Shown piece by piece: positions 8,802-17,435 of a stretch of 64,000 bases of DNA. Both the position numbers and the translations under genes were made by a program. Below the pieces are notes generated by a model, which was not told where the DNA came from, did no database searches, and worked only from the letters and a program-made list of their open reading frames with translations. The stretch covers positions 7,378,001 through 7,442,000 of the forward strand of contig NZ_CP009754.1 in assembly GCF_000772045.1 (NCBI RefSeq), given 5' to 3'. Positions within the stretch are counted from its first letter, which is position 1. Each line of letters starts with the position of its first letter. The stretch is from Streptomyces sp. CCM_MD2014. GTDB taxonomy: Bacteria > Actinomycetota > Actinomycetes > Streptomycetales > Streptomycetaceae.

Positions 8802-10559
8802 TCATTTCCGAGGAGCGGGCCGGCGTGCCCAGTCGCGGTTCCAGTTGAGCCACATGTCCCGCACGGTCTGGTGGACCAGCGAGCTGCCGGCGCGCAGTTC
8901 GCTGGTGTACGCCTGGACGGCCTCCTTGCCCACCAGCCGCGCGCCCCCGGTGAAGTAGGAGCCCCGCACGTGCCGGGGCGAGCGGTACTTGCCCCACAGC
9001 AGGATCTTCATCAGCGGCCAGAGCGTGAACACCCCGGACGGGCAGCGGTTGCCGGGGTCCAGCGTCCCCCAGACCGACGGGACGAGGCCGCTCTCGCCCA
9101 GCACCTCGTAGATGCGGGCGATCGTCTTCTCCTTCGTCAACTCGCCCGCCCGGTAGGCGAGCACGGCGTCGCGCGACTGGTCGAACATCCGCTCCACCCA
9201 GGGATTGTCCATCCCCCGGAGACCCCGGTACGGCGGCATCTCCAGGATGTCGAAGCATGCCGGGTCGTGCGTCTTCTCGTACGTCACGGCGGCCTGGTTC
9301 TGCGCGTTCGTGCCGTAGAGGGTGGTGAGGGTCCACACCCGGTTCCAGGCGTTCCACAGGTCGAAGTCGTCGAACGCGATGTAGCTGCAGGACACCAGGT
9401 CGTCGTAGAACCGGAACATGCGCTTGGTCCAGTGGTCCAGGTACGCGAACCGGGCGGTGTCGAAGTCGTCCTGGCGCACGGCGTCGATGAGCCGGTGCCC
9501 CAGTGCGTTGAGCGCCATCACCGTGACCGCGAGGCCGCTGGAGAAGAGGGGGTCGATGAAGTCACTGGCGTGCGGCAGCAGGCACCATCGGTCGCCGACC
9601 ACCTTCTGCGAGGCGAACTGGGTCCGGTCGGTGGACACGTACGGCCGGACCGCCCGCGCCCGCTCGAACTGCCGCGCCACGCTGGGGAACCGGCGCACGT
9701 GCCGCCAGAACTCCTCCTCGGCCGAGACGTCGTCCGGGCGCGGGTACCGGTCGAGATCGAGATTGAGCCCGACGCTGCACAACTCGCTCGTGCTGGTCGA
9801 CTGGTTGTCGAACGGGATCACCCAGAGCCAGCCGCCCTGGAACATGTGATGGAGCGTCCCCTGGCTGAAGGGGCTCGGCATACGGTGCTGTTCGCGCGGC
9901 GGCGACACCGCGTCGAAGGGACGCACGCCCACCATGTGCGTGAAGATGGTGCGTGAGCGGGTGCGGTACGGCGGCTCCTGCCGCAGCCCGAGCCGCTCGG
10001 GAAGCATGGCCCGCATCCCGCCGGCGTCGACCACGTACGACGCCCGGAAGCTGCCGCGGTCGCGGGTGACGAGAGTGGCACCGTCCTCCTCGAACTTCAC
10101 GTCGTCGACCATGGTGTGGGTGTAGGCGGTGACGCCGTACGACACGGCGACGTGGAACATGTACGCGTCCACGTCCTGCCGGAAGTAGTGCGAGTCGGGG
10201 CCGAGCGGCGGGCCCCAGGTGGGGTACTGCGTGCACTCGTCGGGGCGGGTCGGCTCGCCCTCCCGGTGGTAGACGAAACCGAAGTTCCGCTTGACCCCGC
10301 AGTTCGACGACACGTGGCGGCGCAGGGCCGCGTTGGTCGCCAGGTGCTCGATCTCCGGGACGTCGTAGCGGCGGGCCAGGACGCGCAGCCCGAAGGTGGT
10401 CTCGGGGACGGTGGACTCTCCGATGGCGAACCGGGGATGGCCGCTGCCCTCCAGCAGCAGCACGCGCACGCCGTGGCGGGCGAGGACGGTCCCCAGCATC
10501 GTCCCGCCGATGCCGCCTCCGACGATGGCGACATCGAAAACACGCTGGTCTTCTTGCAT
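8802..10559 (-). CDS. FAD-dependent halogenase-like oxidoreductase
   Basis: A 585-aa protein. The ATG at 10559 was chosen because AAAGGAA lies 7-8 bp upstream and the Rossmann motif DVAIVGGGIGGTMLGTVLA begins at residue 8. Other features match flavin-dependent halogenases: RFAIGESTVPETTFG, a lysine in NCGVKRNFGFVYHREG that could be the halide-relay lysine, GGWLWVIPFDNQ matching the WxWxIP motif, and ASDFIDPLFSSGLAVT. The C-terminal 200 residues are long and Trp-rich. The family also includes monooxygenase-like members, so chlorination or bromination is likely but not certain. The reduced flavin could come from the flavin reductase encoded at 1488-2090. Confidence 0.8.
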   Translation of the reverse strand: MQEDQRVFDVAIVGGGIGGTMLGTVLARHGVRVLLLEGSGHPRFAIGESTVPETTFGLRVLARRYDVPEIEHLATNAALRRHVSSNCGVKRNFGFVYHREGEPTRPDECTQYPTWGPPLGPDSHYFRQDVDAYMFHVAVSYGVTAYTHTMVDDVKFEEDGATLVTRDRGSFRASYVVDAGGMRAMLPERLGLRQEPPYRTRSRTIFTHMVGVRPFDAVSPPREQHRMPSPFSQGTLHHMFQGGWLWVIPFDNQSTSTSELCSVGLNLDLDRYPRPDDVSAEEEFWRHVRRFPSVARQFERARAVRPYVSTDRTQFASQKVVGDRWCLLPHASDFIDPLFSSGLAVTVMALNALGHRLIDAVRQDDFDTARFAYLDHWTKRMFRFYDDLVSCSYIAFDDFDLWNAWNRVWTLTTLYGTNAQNQAAVTYEKTHDPACFDILEMPPYRGLRGMDNPWVERMFDQSRDAVLAYRAGELTKEKTIARIYEVLGESGLVPSVWGTLDPGNRCPSGVFTLWPLMKILLWGKYRSPRHVRGSYFTGGARLVGKEAVQAYTSELRAGSSLVHQTVRDMWLNWNRDWARRPAPRK

Positions 10560-10608
10560 GTTGGCGGTTCCTTTCGCAACGGGAAGGACGAGTTGCCGGT
10601 CCGGCCGG

Positions 10609-11268
10609 TCACCGGGGGGCGACGGGAGAACGCGGCAGCACCCGGCGCAGCCCGCAGGCCGCCACCCGGGCCAAGAAGGACACGGCGAACCAGGGAGTGG
10701 GCGCCAGATCGGCCAACCGCTCGCGGTCGCCCGGCACGTGCCGCTCCCCGCGCCCGGTGACGTCCAGCCACGCACCGAAGTGCAGCAGCCGCGCCTCGGG
10801 CCCGGCGTCGCGCGCGGGAAACGGCCGCATGTGCTCGCGCACCGCACGCGTCAGGGCGGTGCGCCGCCCCAGGCCCACTTCGTGCCGGGCCAGGAACGCG
10901 TCGAGCAACTGGGCGGAACGGCCCGGGAATCCGCCGCGGCCGAGCCCCGAGCGCCCCACCAGTCCGGCGTCGTGGAACGCCGCGGCGGCCAGCAGACCGA
11001 CCCGGTCGTACGCCGTCCCGTGGCTGCGCGCGCAGGCGTCGGCCAGCAGGAACGTCCGCAGGGAGTGCACGGCGAGGCGCGGTGGCAGTAGCCGGCGCAT
11101 CTCCGTCAGAGCGGCGCCCGCCAGTGGATGCCCGAGCAGCTCCGCCAGGGCGGGCCGGTCGAGCAGGGGCTGCCATGCCGCGGGCAGCCCCTTCGGCGGG
11201 ACGAAACGCGAACCGGCATCACCCGCACCGGAATCCGATGCCTCCGGACCCCCGGGACCTGCGGCCAT
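10609..11268 (-). CDS. HD-domain (metal-dependent hydrolase-like) protein
   Basis: A 219-aa protein. The middle carries an HD-superfamily pattern: AVHSLRTFLLADACARSHG, then AAAFHDAGLVG with the HD doublet, and later TRAVREHMRPFP. This resembles the small HD proteins related to cyanamide hydratase. It is the first gene of the minus-strand run; 49 bp separate it from the halogenase-like gene. The catalytic role and substrate are unknown. The first 25 residues are Gly/Ser/Ala-rich and probably disordered. Confidence 0.65.
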   Translation of the reverse strand: MAAGPGGPEASDSGAGDAGSRFVPPKGLPAAWQPLLDRPALAELLGHPLAGAALTEMRRLLPPRLAVHSLRTFLLADACARSHGTAYDRVGLLAAAAFHDAGLVGRSGLGRGGFPGRSAQLLDAFLARHEVGLGRRTALTRAVREHMRPFPARDAGPEARLLHFGAWLDVTGRGERHVPGDRERLADLAPTPWFAVSFLARVAACGLRRVLPRSPVAPR

Positions 11269-11520
11269 GACCCAACCCCCTTGCGCTGCTGCCCCATTGG
11301 CAGTGTCCGTCTCATCTGTCTTTACGCTCGGACAGCACCTCGACCCCCGTTTCAGAACGCGTTCCGACCCCTCTTTTCAAGAGATTCGAAAAAATGAACC
11401 CTATTTACTCCATGGAGTGAATTCTTTCCCCCGGGCGAGGGATCGTTGCGGGATTTGATGGACGTGAGACTGAGAAGTCCGATCCGCCACAGCCTCATTC
11501 TCGAGGAAAGGGAGAACTCC
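11269..11520. promoter_or_regulatory. Divergent promoter region with 20-bp near-palindrome
   Basis: This 252-bp gap separates the minus-strand HD/halogenase-like run from the plus-strand lipase gene and must hold both promoters. It is clearly more A/T-rich than the flanking genes. It contains a near-perfect 20-bp palindrome at 11403-11422 (ACTCCATGGAGT core, 9 of 10 arm positions pairing) and a perfect 10-bp palindrome GAACGCGTTC at 11355-11364. Either could be an operator. I could not assign -10/-35 boxes with confidence. Confidence 0.5.
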
Positions 11521-12390
11521 ATGAGCTTCCTCAACCCCCGCCTCCCCGGCGTCAACTCGGACGACGTCGTCACCGACGTCACCGAGGCACCGCACCGCCT
11601 GGGCGCGATCGCCCAGGCCGGGGGAGCGCAGGTCATCGCCACCGTCGACGTCCAGGCGGGAGAAGACGACTGGAACGCGCCGCCGAGCGAGGAACATCCA
11701 CGTCCGGTGGTGCTCGTGCACGGCACCTTCGGCAACCGCGGTTACACCTGGAGCACCGCGACCCCCCTGTTGCGCGAGCACGGGCACCGGGTCTTCCGGC
11801 TCGACTACGGCCAGCACGGCAATCCGGTGATCTTCGGCCTCGGCGACATCAAGCGTTCCGCGCGGCAGCTCGCGGAATTCGTAGACGAGGTGCTCCGCCG
11901 CACGGGCGCCCAGCAGGTCGACCTCGTCGGCTTCTCCCAGGGCGGCATGATGCCGCGCTACTTCCTCAACGCGCTCGGCGGCGGGCCCAAGGTGCACAAT
12001 TTCGTCGGCATCTCACCCAGCAACCACGGCGTCACCGCCCAGGGCCTGATGAACCTGGCCCGCCAGATCCCGGGGGCGGTGGAACTGCTCGAACAGGGTG
12101 CCGTCGGAGAGGTCGTGCCGGCCTGGCCCCAGCTGCAGCACGACCACCCCTTCCAGCGGGAGCTGGCCGATCTCGGCGAGACGACGGAGGGGGTCCGCCA
12201 CACCGTCATCGCCACCCGGTACGACGACGTGGTCACCCCGTACACCTCATGCGCCCTGGAACAGACGGAGGGGCGCTACGTCAAGAACGTCGTCCTGCAG
12301 GACATCGACCCGGACGACCACACGCCGCACGTGAGCATGCCCTACAACGCGACCGTGCTGAAAGAGGTCCTCGCCGCGCTCGCCTCCTGA
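11521..12390 (+). CDS. Alpha/beta hydrolase, class-2 (EstA-like) lipase
   Basis: A 289-aa protein starting at the ATG preceded by GGAAAGGGAGAA. The oxyanion/lid segment VVLVHGTFGNRGYTW and the nucleophile elbow VDLVGFSQGGMMPRYFL (GxSxG) are clear. The acidic residue is probably in RYDDVVTPYTS and the histidine in DDHTPHVSMPYN near the C-terminus. The protein resembles the Streptomyces triacylglycerol lipase/esterase group, but no clear signal peptide is visible, so it may act inside the cell. Its last 49 bp overlap the 3' end of the convergent hydrolase gene. Confidence 0.85.
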   Translation: MSFLNPRLPGVNSDDVVTDVTEAPHRLGAIAQAGGAQVIATVDVQAGEDDWNAPPSEEHPRPVVLVHGTFGNRGYTWSTATPLLREHGHRVFRLDYGQHGNPVIFGLGDIKRSARQLAEFVDEVLRRTGAQQVDLVGFSQGGMMPRYFLNALGGGPKVHNFVGISPSNHGVTAQGLMNLARQIPGAVELLEQGAVGEVVPAWPQLQHDHPFQRELADLGETTEGVRHTVIATRYDDVVTPYTSCALEQTEGRYVKNVVLQDIDPDDHTPHVSMPYNATVLKEVLAALAS

Positions 12391-13223
12391 GCGCGGCTGC
12401 CGTCCAGCACGACGCGGGCCACCAGCGCCGGGTCGTCGTTCATGGGGACGTGGCCGCAGCCGGGCAGCCGTACCAGGCGGGCGTGCGGGATGGTGCGCTT
12501 GGCGCGTATGCCCTGGCGGGGCAGGAGCAGCCGGTCCCGGTTGCCCCACGCCACGGTGACGGGGACGCCCGGCACGTCGTCGGTGAACAGTACGCTCCGG
12601 CCGGCCCGCAGCGTCTCGGCGAACCCCTCCGCATGCGCGAGCGCGAGGGTCTCGGCGACCACGGCCTCGGGAGAGCGCCGGCCGGGGCGCGCGTAGATCG
12701 TGCTGGTCAGGGCGGTGCGGCCGAGGGCCGTCCGGGACAGTCGCTCGACCAGGGGGAGCGGCAGCCCCCGCGCCGTGCGGCGCATGCCCGTCAGGACAGC
12801 GAAGGCGTAGCGCCGCTCGGCCTGGGACCAGAAGCCGGCCGGGGACAGCGCGGTCACCGACCGCACCAGGTTCTCCCGGCCGAGCTCGAGCGCCAGCAGG
12901 CCGCCCAGCGAGTTGCCCGCCACGTGCGGGCGGTCGAGGCCCAGCGCGGCACAGAAGGCGCCGAGTACCGCGTTCGTCGTCGGCAGGTCGTGCGGGAGGC
13001 CGTGCGGCAGCGCCGCCGACTCCCCGAATCCCGGAAGGTCCACGGCGATCACCTCGCGCTCGGTGGCCAGGATGTCGACCACCGGGTCCCAGGCCTGCCG
13101 GTGATGACCGATGCCGTGCAGGAGGAGCAGCGGCTCGCCGGCGCCCACGCGCGCGTAGGCGAGGGTGATGTCCTGCGGGCCGTGCCCGGTGGGGGCCGTG
13201 AAGGAGAGCGTTGCGGACGACAT
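12342..13223 (-). CDS. Alpha/beta hydrolase
   Basis: A 293-aa protein. The start was chosen at the ATG of MSSATLS, because AAGGAG lies 6 bp upstream; an in-frame ATG 36 bp further upstream lacks such a site. The fold is evident from PLLLLHGIGHHRQAWD, VIAVDLPGFGESA, the nucleophile in HVAGNSLGGLLALELG, VAWGNRDRLLLPRQG and the catalytic histidine in LPGCGHVPMNDDP. The substrate is unknown. The gene points away from the transposon's left end 116 bp upstream, so its native promoter region is shortened by the insertion. Its 3' end overlaps the convergent lipase gene by 49 bp. Confidence 0.88.
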   Translation of the reverse strand: MSSATLSFTAPTGHGPQDITLAYARVGAGEPLLLLHGIGHHRQAWDPVVDILATEREVIAVDLPGFGESAALPHGLPHDLPTTNAVLGAFCAALGLDRPHVAGNSLGGLLALELGRENLVRSVTALSPAGFWSQAERRYAFAVLTGMRRTARGLPLPLVERLSRTALGRTALTSTIYARPGRRSPEAVVAETLALAHAEGFAETLRAGRSVLFTDDVPGVPVTVAWGNRDRLLLPRQGIRAKRTIPHARLVRLPGCGHVPMNDDPALVARVVLDGSRAQEASAARTSFSTVAL

Positions 13224-13334
13224 GGGACTCCTTGTCGGGAACACGTAATGGATCGACATGGGGTAGACAGCTTGTCAGTAAGTACTACTGGTGGGTAGCC
13301 CCGGTGTCGGGCGGGCCGATTCCGCCTGGACACC

Positions 13335-13339
13335 GCGGG
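13335..13339. repeat. Target-site duplication, left copy (GCGGG)
   Basis: GCGGG lies immediately outside the TGT end of the element. The same five bases immediately follow the ACA end at 41797-41801. Five-base duplications are the hallmark of Tn7-family insertion. Confidence 0.85.
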
Positions 13340-13364
13340 TGTAGGTTCCGATTAGAGATGTCGT
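13340..13364 (+). repeat. Left terminal inverted repeat of the transposon
   Basis: Begins TGTAGGTTCCGAT and pairs with the reverse complement of 41772-41796 at 23 of 25 positions; the mismatches are at positions 14 and 15. Just inside it lie GTCGTTGTCCAAG and GTCATCAACTTGTCG segments (about 13362-13392) that look like further transposase-binding repeats, as in other TnsB-type ends. Confidence 0.92.
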
Positions 13365-13387
13365 TGTCCAAGTGATGTGTCATCAAC

Positions 13388-14305
13388 TTGTCGTCTAGAG
13401 ACCCATCGTCCAGGGGCGGCCGTACGCGAACGACCTACGTCATCTCGGTTCAAGAACCACGCTTTCGGTTGGTTTATCGCGCGCTTTCAGCAAGTTTGCG
13501 CTGGCAGCCCGCCATTGTCCCCGTGTCGGTATCACCTGCACAGGGAGTTGCCGTGGCACGCGTGCCCAGCTGGGAGAGTGCGACAGAAGGTCGGACGGTT
13601 TCGGTCCGCTATCGGCAGGCAGACGGTCGACTGGTTGAGACCGACCTGGACCGCCTCGTTGTCGGCGAGGTGAGCGGTGGTGTGCCGGTGCGGGATTTCC
13701 GCTGGTACAAGGGCCGTCGCCACTACTCGGGCTGGTACTACGCCGCCACGGTGCAGCGGCTGGTGGCCTACGAGAGCTTGCTGGAACTAGCTCGAATCTT
13801 GCTGGCCGACTTCGACCACAGTGTGGTGGAGATCGCATCCCAACCCTTCCATCTGGCCGGCCGTGACGGCGACCGGCTTCGACACCACGTCCCTGATCTG
13901 CTGCTTGTCCATGCCGACGGCCTGGTGACCGTCGTCGATGTCAAAGCCCCCTCACGCATGAAGGACCCGAAAGTGACCGCACAGTTCACGTGGACGCGAC
14001 GCGTGTGCGCTCGACGCGGGTGGGCCTATGAGACCTGGTCGGGCGGCGATGCCACCGTGGTGGAGAACGTCCGGTTCCTCGCAGGCTTCCGGCGCCCTCA
14101 GTTGCTGGAGATGGACTGGGTGCCGACGGTGCTTGCGGCGGCACGAGGCCAGTCGACCGTCGGCGGAATCGAAGCGGCCCTGGCCGGTCGGCTTCCAGTA
14201 GAGGTGATGCGTCCGCTGGTGCTGCACCTGATCTGGTCCGGAGCGCTGGTCGCGGACCTGCGCCGTCCCCTGGCGTCGACGACCACGGTCAAGGTGGCGT
14301 TGTGA
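13388..14305 (+). CDS. tnsA: TnsA-like endonuclease subunit of transposase
   Basis: A 305-aa protein, or shorter: the TTG at 13388 lies inside the left-end repeats, and a GTG about 130 bp later is an alternative. The TnsA nuclease fold is recognisable in YYAATVQRLVAYESLLELAR, then DFDHSVVEIASQPF, HHVPDLLLVHADG and TVVDVKAPS. The predicted catalytic residues are E129 (or E133), D170 and K186. TnsA nicks the 5' ends of the transposon so that TnsA plus TnsB give cut-and-paste movement. The C-terminal helical part would contact TnsC. It overlaps tnsB by 4 bp (GTGA). Confidence 0.9.
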   Translation: MSSRDPSSRGGRTRTTYVISVQEPRFRLVYRALSASLRWQPAIVPVSVSPAQGVAVARVPSWESATEGRTVSVRYRQADGRLVETDLDRLVVGEVSGGVPVRDFRWYKGRRHYSGWYYAATVQRLVAYESLLELARILLADFDHSVVEIASQPFHLAGRDGDRLRHHVPDLLLVHADGLVTVVDVKAPSRMKDPKVTAQFTWTRRVCARRGWAYETWSGGDATVVENVRFLAGFRRPQLLEMDWVPTVLAAARGQSTVGGIEAALAGRLPVEVMRPLVLHLIWSGALVADLRRPLASTTTVKVAL

Positions 14306-16353
14306 ACGGGCAGGCAGTGACCGTCTTCCCCGGAGTGCGACTGCTCTACTGTGGCGACGTGGTGGAGGTTGTCGAGCTGGAGGGTCTCGCCGCCACGCTG
14401 CGCAACGAGCGGACAGGCGAGTTCAGCACGCTGCCTCTGGGGCGGCTGGCCGCCGGTGCCCGGTCTCTGGAAGAGAGGCATGAGCCAGAAGTGCAGGGGG
14501 CGTCTGTTCTGCTGGCGAACCTGTCGGCCTCCCAGCGCGCGAAACTACACGAGCGCGCGGGGCACGTCCGGGAGGTGCTGACCGGCTACCGGTCCGGAGA
14601 TGTGGGCCGGGCCCTGAGCGACGAGCCGCGTGAGCAGTTCAATCCCGATTTGCCGCTCGGTGAGCGCACCGCGGCCAAGGCGGCGGAGCTGGAGGTCTCG
14701 CCCCGGACCATCGACCGGTGGGTGGCGGCCTACCGGGAGGTCGGCGAGGCCGGACTCGTGGACGCTCGGGCCCTCATGGGCCGGGGTTCGCGGGTGGATC
14801 CGCGGTGGGACGAGGCCCTGCGCCGGGTGCTGGCGGAGTTGGTGAACGCCTCCACGCCGACCCGCTCAGCAGTGCTGCGCCGCATTGAGGACCAGCTGAC
14901 TGAGGAGTTCGGCCGTGGAACGGTCCCTCTGCCGTCCCGCAGCACCGCCTACAACCGCCTGGCCCGGCTGGCGAAAGGTACGAACGCTGTCTCTGGCAGC
15001 GCCAAGGCCCGTCGTTCGATTGCGGATCGCCCCCGCGGCACCTACGGACGGCTGCGGGCGACACGGCCGGGCGAGTACGTGGTGCTCGATACGCAGGATT
15101 TGGACATCTACGCGATGGAGCCGGTCACCTGCCGGTGGGTGCCCGTGCAGGTCACGGTCGCCCAGGACCTGTTCTCCCGCTGCATCGTGGGGTTGCGGGT
15201 GACGGCGTGCTCGACCAAGGCGGTGGATGTCGCCAGCGTGCTGTTCGAGGCGGTCTGCCCGCCGATGGAGGACGCCCGTTCTGAGCTGGCTCCGTATCAC
15301 GGGCTATGGGACCAGGTGGTTTTCACCGAGGAGGGCCTGGTCCCCGGCAGGGGGCTGTGTCCACCGGAGACGCTGATCATCGACCATGGTCGCGCGTTCA
15401 TGTCCGCGCATGTCATCAGCGTCTGCACGCGGTTGGGCATGTCGATCCAGCCGGCCCAGCCGAAGAAGCCGACGGACAAGCCGACCGTCGAGCGGTTCTT
15501 CCGCACTTTGCGGGAGGGGCTGATCCAGCATCTGCCCGCCTACAAGGGCCCGGACGTTCACAGCCGGGGAGAGCGGATCGAGGATCAGGCGTTCTTCTAC
15601 CTCCACGAGGTCGAGGAGATCATCCGCGAGTGGGTCAGCGAGGTGTTCCATCGCCGCGCGCATGAGGGACTCGTCGTCCCGCAGTGGCCCAAGCTGGAGC
15701 TGTCCCCACTGGAGATGCTACGCATCGGACTGCACCGGGCCGGACGGCTGCGGATGCCCGCCACGGCTGAGCTGGCATTCGAGTTTCTGCAGATCAAGCC
15801 CCGCACCATCCAGCACTACGGCGTCGATGTCGACGGCATGCGTTACAACGGGCCCGCACTGGACGGCCGCCGGGGAACGACCAGCCCCTACGGCGGGCGG
15901 CTGGCCGGACGGTGGCCCATCCGGGTCAATCCCGACGACGTGCGGTTCGTCTACTTCCAGGACCCCGACGACGGCTCCTGGCATGCCCTGCAGTGGGAAC
16001 ATGCACCCGCGCTGAGCATGGCCTTCAGCGCCGAGGCCGCCGCCTATGCCCGGCGGCTGGCCGCCCGCACCGGACGGCACATCGACGCCTCCGAGACCCT
16101 GGGCGAACTGCTGGCCCGCTGGGACCAGGGGCTGGTCACGGATCGGCGTGAACGCCGCATGGCCGTGCGGTTGTCGGCCGAACGGGCCGCGCTGTCCCTG
16201 CCCACCCTTCCTGACCAGACCACGGCCACCGCCCGGCCCGAGCTGACGGTGGTACCAGATCCGCCAGCTGGGGACAGCGACGACGAGGAGGAGATCTTCG
16301 ATGCACCGGAGGACGAGGACTACTACGCGGACGCCTTCGAGGTGATCGAATGA
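14302..16353 (+). CDS. tnsB: TnsB-like DDE transposase
   Basis: A 683-aa protein. The N-terminal HTH region includes AAKAAELEVSPRTIDRWVAAYREVGEAGL. The retroviral-integrase-fold core carries the catalytic triad D263 (VVLDTQDLD), D361 (IIDHGRAF) and E397 (PTVERFFRTL), with 35 residues between D361 and E397. A Mu-type C-terminal beta barrel follows (RYNGPALDG, VRFVYFQDPDDGSWHAL). TnsB binds the end repeats, cuts the 3' ends and joins them to the target. The C-terminal tail is strongly acidic (DDEEEIFDAPEDED), as expected for the TnsC-interacting hook. It starts at a GTG overlapping the tnsA stop. Confidence 0.95.
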   Translation: MNGQAVTVFPGVRLLYCGDVVEVVELEGLAATLRNERTGEFSTLPLGRLAAGARSLEERHEPEVQGASVLLANLSASQRAKLHERAGHVREVLTGYRSGDVGRALSDEPREQFNPDLPLGERTAAKAAELEVSPRTIDRWVAAYREVGEAGLVDARALMGRGSRVDPRWDEALRRVLAELVNASTPTRSAVLRRIEDQLTEEFGRGTVPLPSRSTAYNRLARLAKGTNAVSGSAKARRSIADRPRGTYGRLRATRPGEYVVLDTQDLDIYAMEPVTCRWVPVQVTVAQDLFSRCIVGLRVTACSTKAVDVASVLFEAVCPPMEDARSELAPYHGLWDQVVFTEEGLVPGRGLCPPETLIIDHGRAFMSAHVISVCTRLGMSIQPAQPKKPTDKPTVERFFRTLREGLIQHLPAYKGPDVHSRGERIEDQAFFYLHEVEEIIREWVSEVFHRRAHEGLVVPQWPKLELSPLEMLRIGLHRAGRLRMPATAELAFEFLQIKPRTIQHYGVDVDGMRYNGPALDGRRGTTSPYGGRLAGRWPIRVNPDDVRFVYFQDPDDGSWHALQWEHAPALSMAFSAEAAAYARRLAARTGRHIDASETLGELLARWDQGLVTDRRERRMAVRLSAERAALSLPTLPDQTTATARPELTVVPDPPAGDSDDEEEIFDAPEDEDYYADAFEVIE

Positions 16354-17435
16354 GGCAGCCCAACCTGTTCAGCCTCTCCCGCAAGGAGGGCTGGCGCCGC
16401 TTCGTCGACGAGGCACCACGCAAGCGGCCCGAGATCCTTACTCGGCGTCAGCTGGAGGCCCTGAGCGAGGAAGCGGCCGAGGACTACAACGACGCCCGGC
16501 ACGACTGGCACGCCAACTTCGGCATCGTCCAGACTCCTCAACTTGCCGCTGTTCATAATGCGTTGGACGAGATCGTTGCGGCCAACCGGCAAGACGGTGA
16601 CCGCATCCGTTCCGCGGCCGTCATCGATGCCCTGCCCGGCCTGGGTAAGACCACCGTCGCCAACCTCTTCGGCCGCACCTTCGACCGCCAGCAGATGCGC
16701 CGCCTGGGCCCGGTCACCGACGCCGGGCACGAACGCGTCCCTGCCTTCCGCGTCGGACTGACCTCCAACACCACGCTGCGGACCCTGAACCGGATGATCT
16801 GCGAGTTCTACGGCCACCCGGCCACCGACCGCGCCAACGCAGCCACCCTGGCCAGCCATGCCCTGGACTGCGTACTGTCCTGCGAGACCCAGCTGGGCAT
16901 CATCGACGACATCCACTTCATCGACCTGGACCGCCGCGACGGCCTGGCGGTCTCCAACCACCTCAAGTGGCTCGCCAACGAGCTGCCGGTCACGTTCATC
17001 TACGTCGGCGTGGGCCTGGCCGAACGGCGCTTCTTCGCCGACGGCCTGAGCGGCAAGAACGTCGCCCTGGCCCAGACCGCTCGGCGCTGGACACGACTTG
17101 AGGTCGCCCCCTTCTGCCTCAGCACCGACCACGGCCGGCGCCACTGGCGGAGCCTGCTCAAAGCCACCGAACGCCAGCTCACCCTTGCCGATCACCGCCC
17201 CGGGATGCTCGGTCGCAACGCCGACTACCTCTTCGAACGCACCAGCGGGCACATTGGGTCGTACTTCACGCTGGTCATGCGGGGCTGCTACCGCGCGATC
17301 CGCACCGGCACCGAAGCTCTCACTCGCGACCTGCTTGATGAAGTCCGCCTCGATGAAGCCTCCGAGCAGGCTCGGCAGCAGTTGGCCGCCGCCCTCACCC
17401 ACGGCACCCTCACCGGCACCCAGGCGGCCTCATGA
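16350..17435 (+). CDS. tnsC: TnsC-like AAA+ ATPase, target-selection regulator
   Basis: A 361-aa protein. Walker A is ALPGLGKTT (K100) and Walker B is LGIIDDIHFID (D186, D187). The sensor-like segments TFIYVGVGLAERRFF and ERTSGHIGSYFTLVMRGCYRAI complete the TniB/TnsC pattern. TnsC polymerises on DNA with ATP and links the target-recognition protein TniQ to the TnsAB transposase. It overlaps tnsB and tniQ by 4 bp each (ATGA), so stoichiometry is probably set by translational coupling. Confidence 0.94.
   Translation: MRQPNLFSLSRKEGWRRFVDEAPRKRPEILTRRQLEALSEEAAEDYNDARHDWHANFGIVQTPQLAAVHNALDEIVAANRQDGDRIRSAAVIDALPGLGKTTVANLFGRTFDRQQMRRLGPVTDAGHERVPAFRVGLTSNTTLRTLNRMICEFYGHPATDRANAATLASHALDCVLSCETQLGIIDDIHFIDLDRRDGLAVSNHLKWLANELPVTFIYVGVGLAERRFFADGLSGKNVALAQTARRWTRLEVAPFCLSTDHGRRHWRSLLKATERQLTLADHRPGMLGRNADYLFERTSGHIGSYFTLVMRGCYRAIRTGTEALTRDLLDEVRLDEASEQARQQLAAALTHGTLTGTQAAS

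Noticed and set aside
1..11268. Assignment to a named antibiotic cluster
   Set aside because: No core PKS, NRPS or other diagnostic scaffold gene lies in the window, and the left part of the locus is missing.
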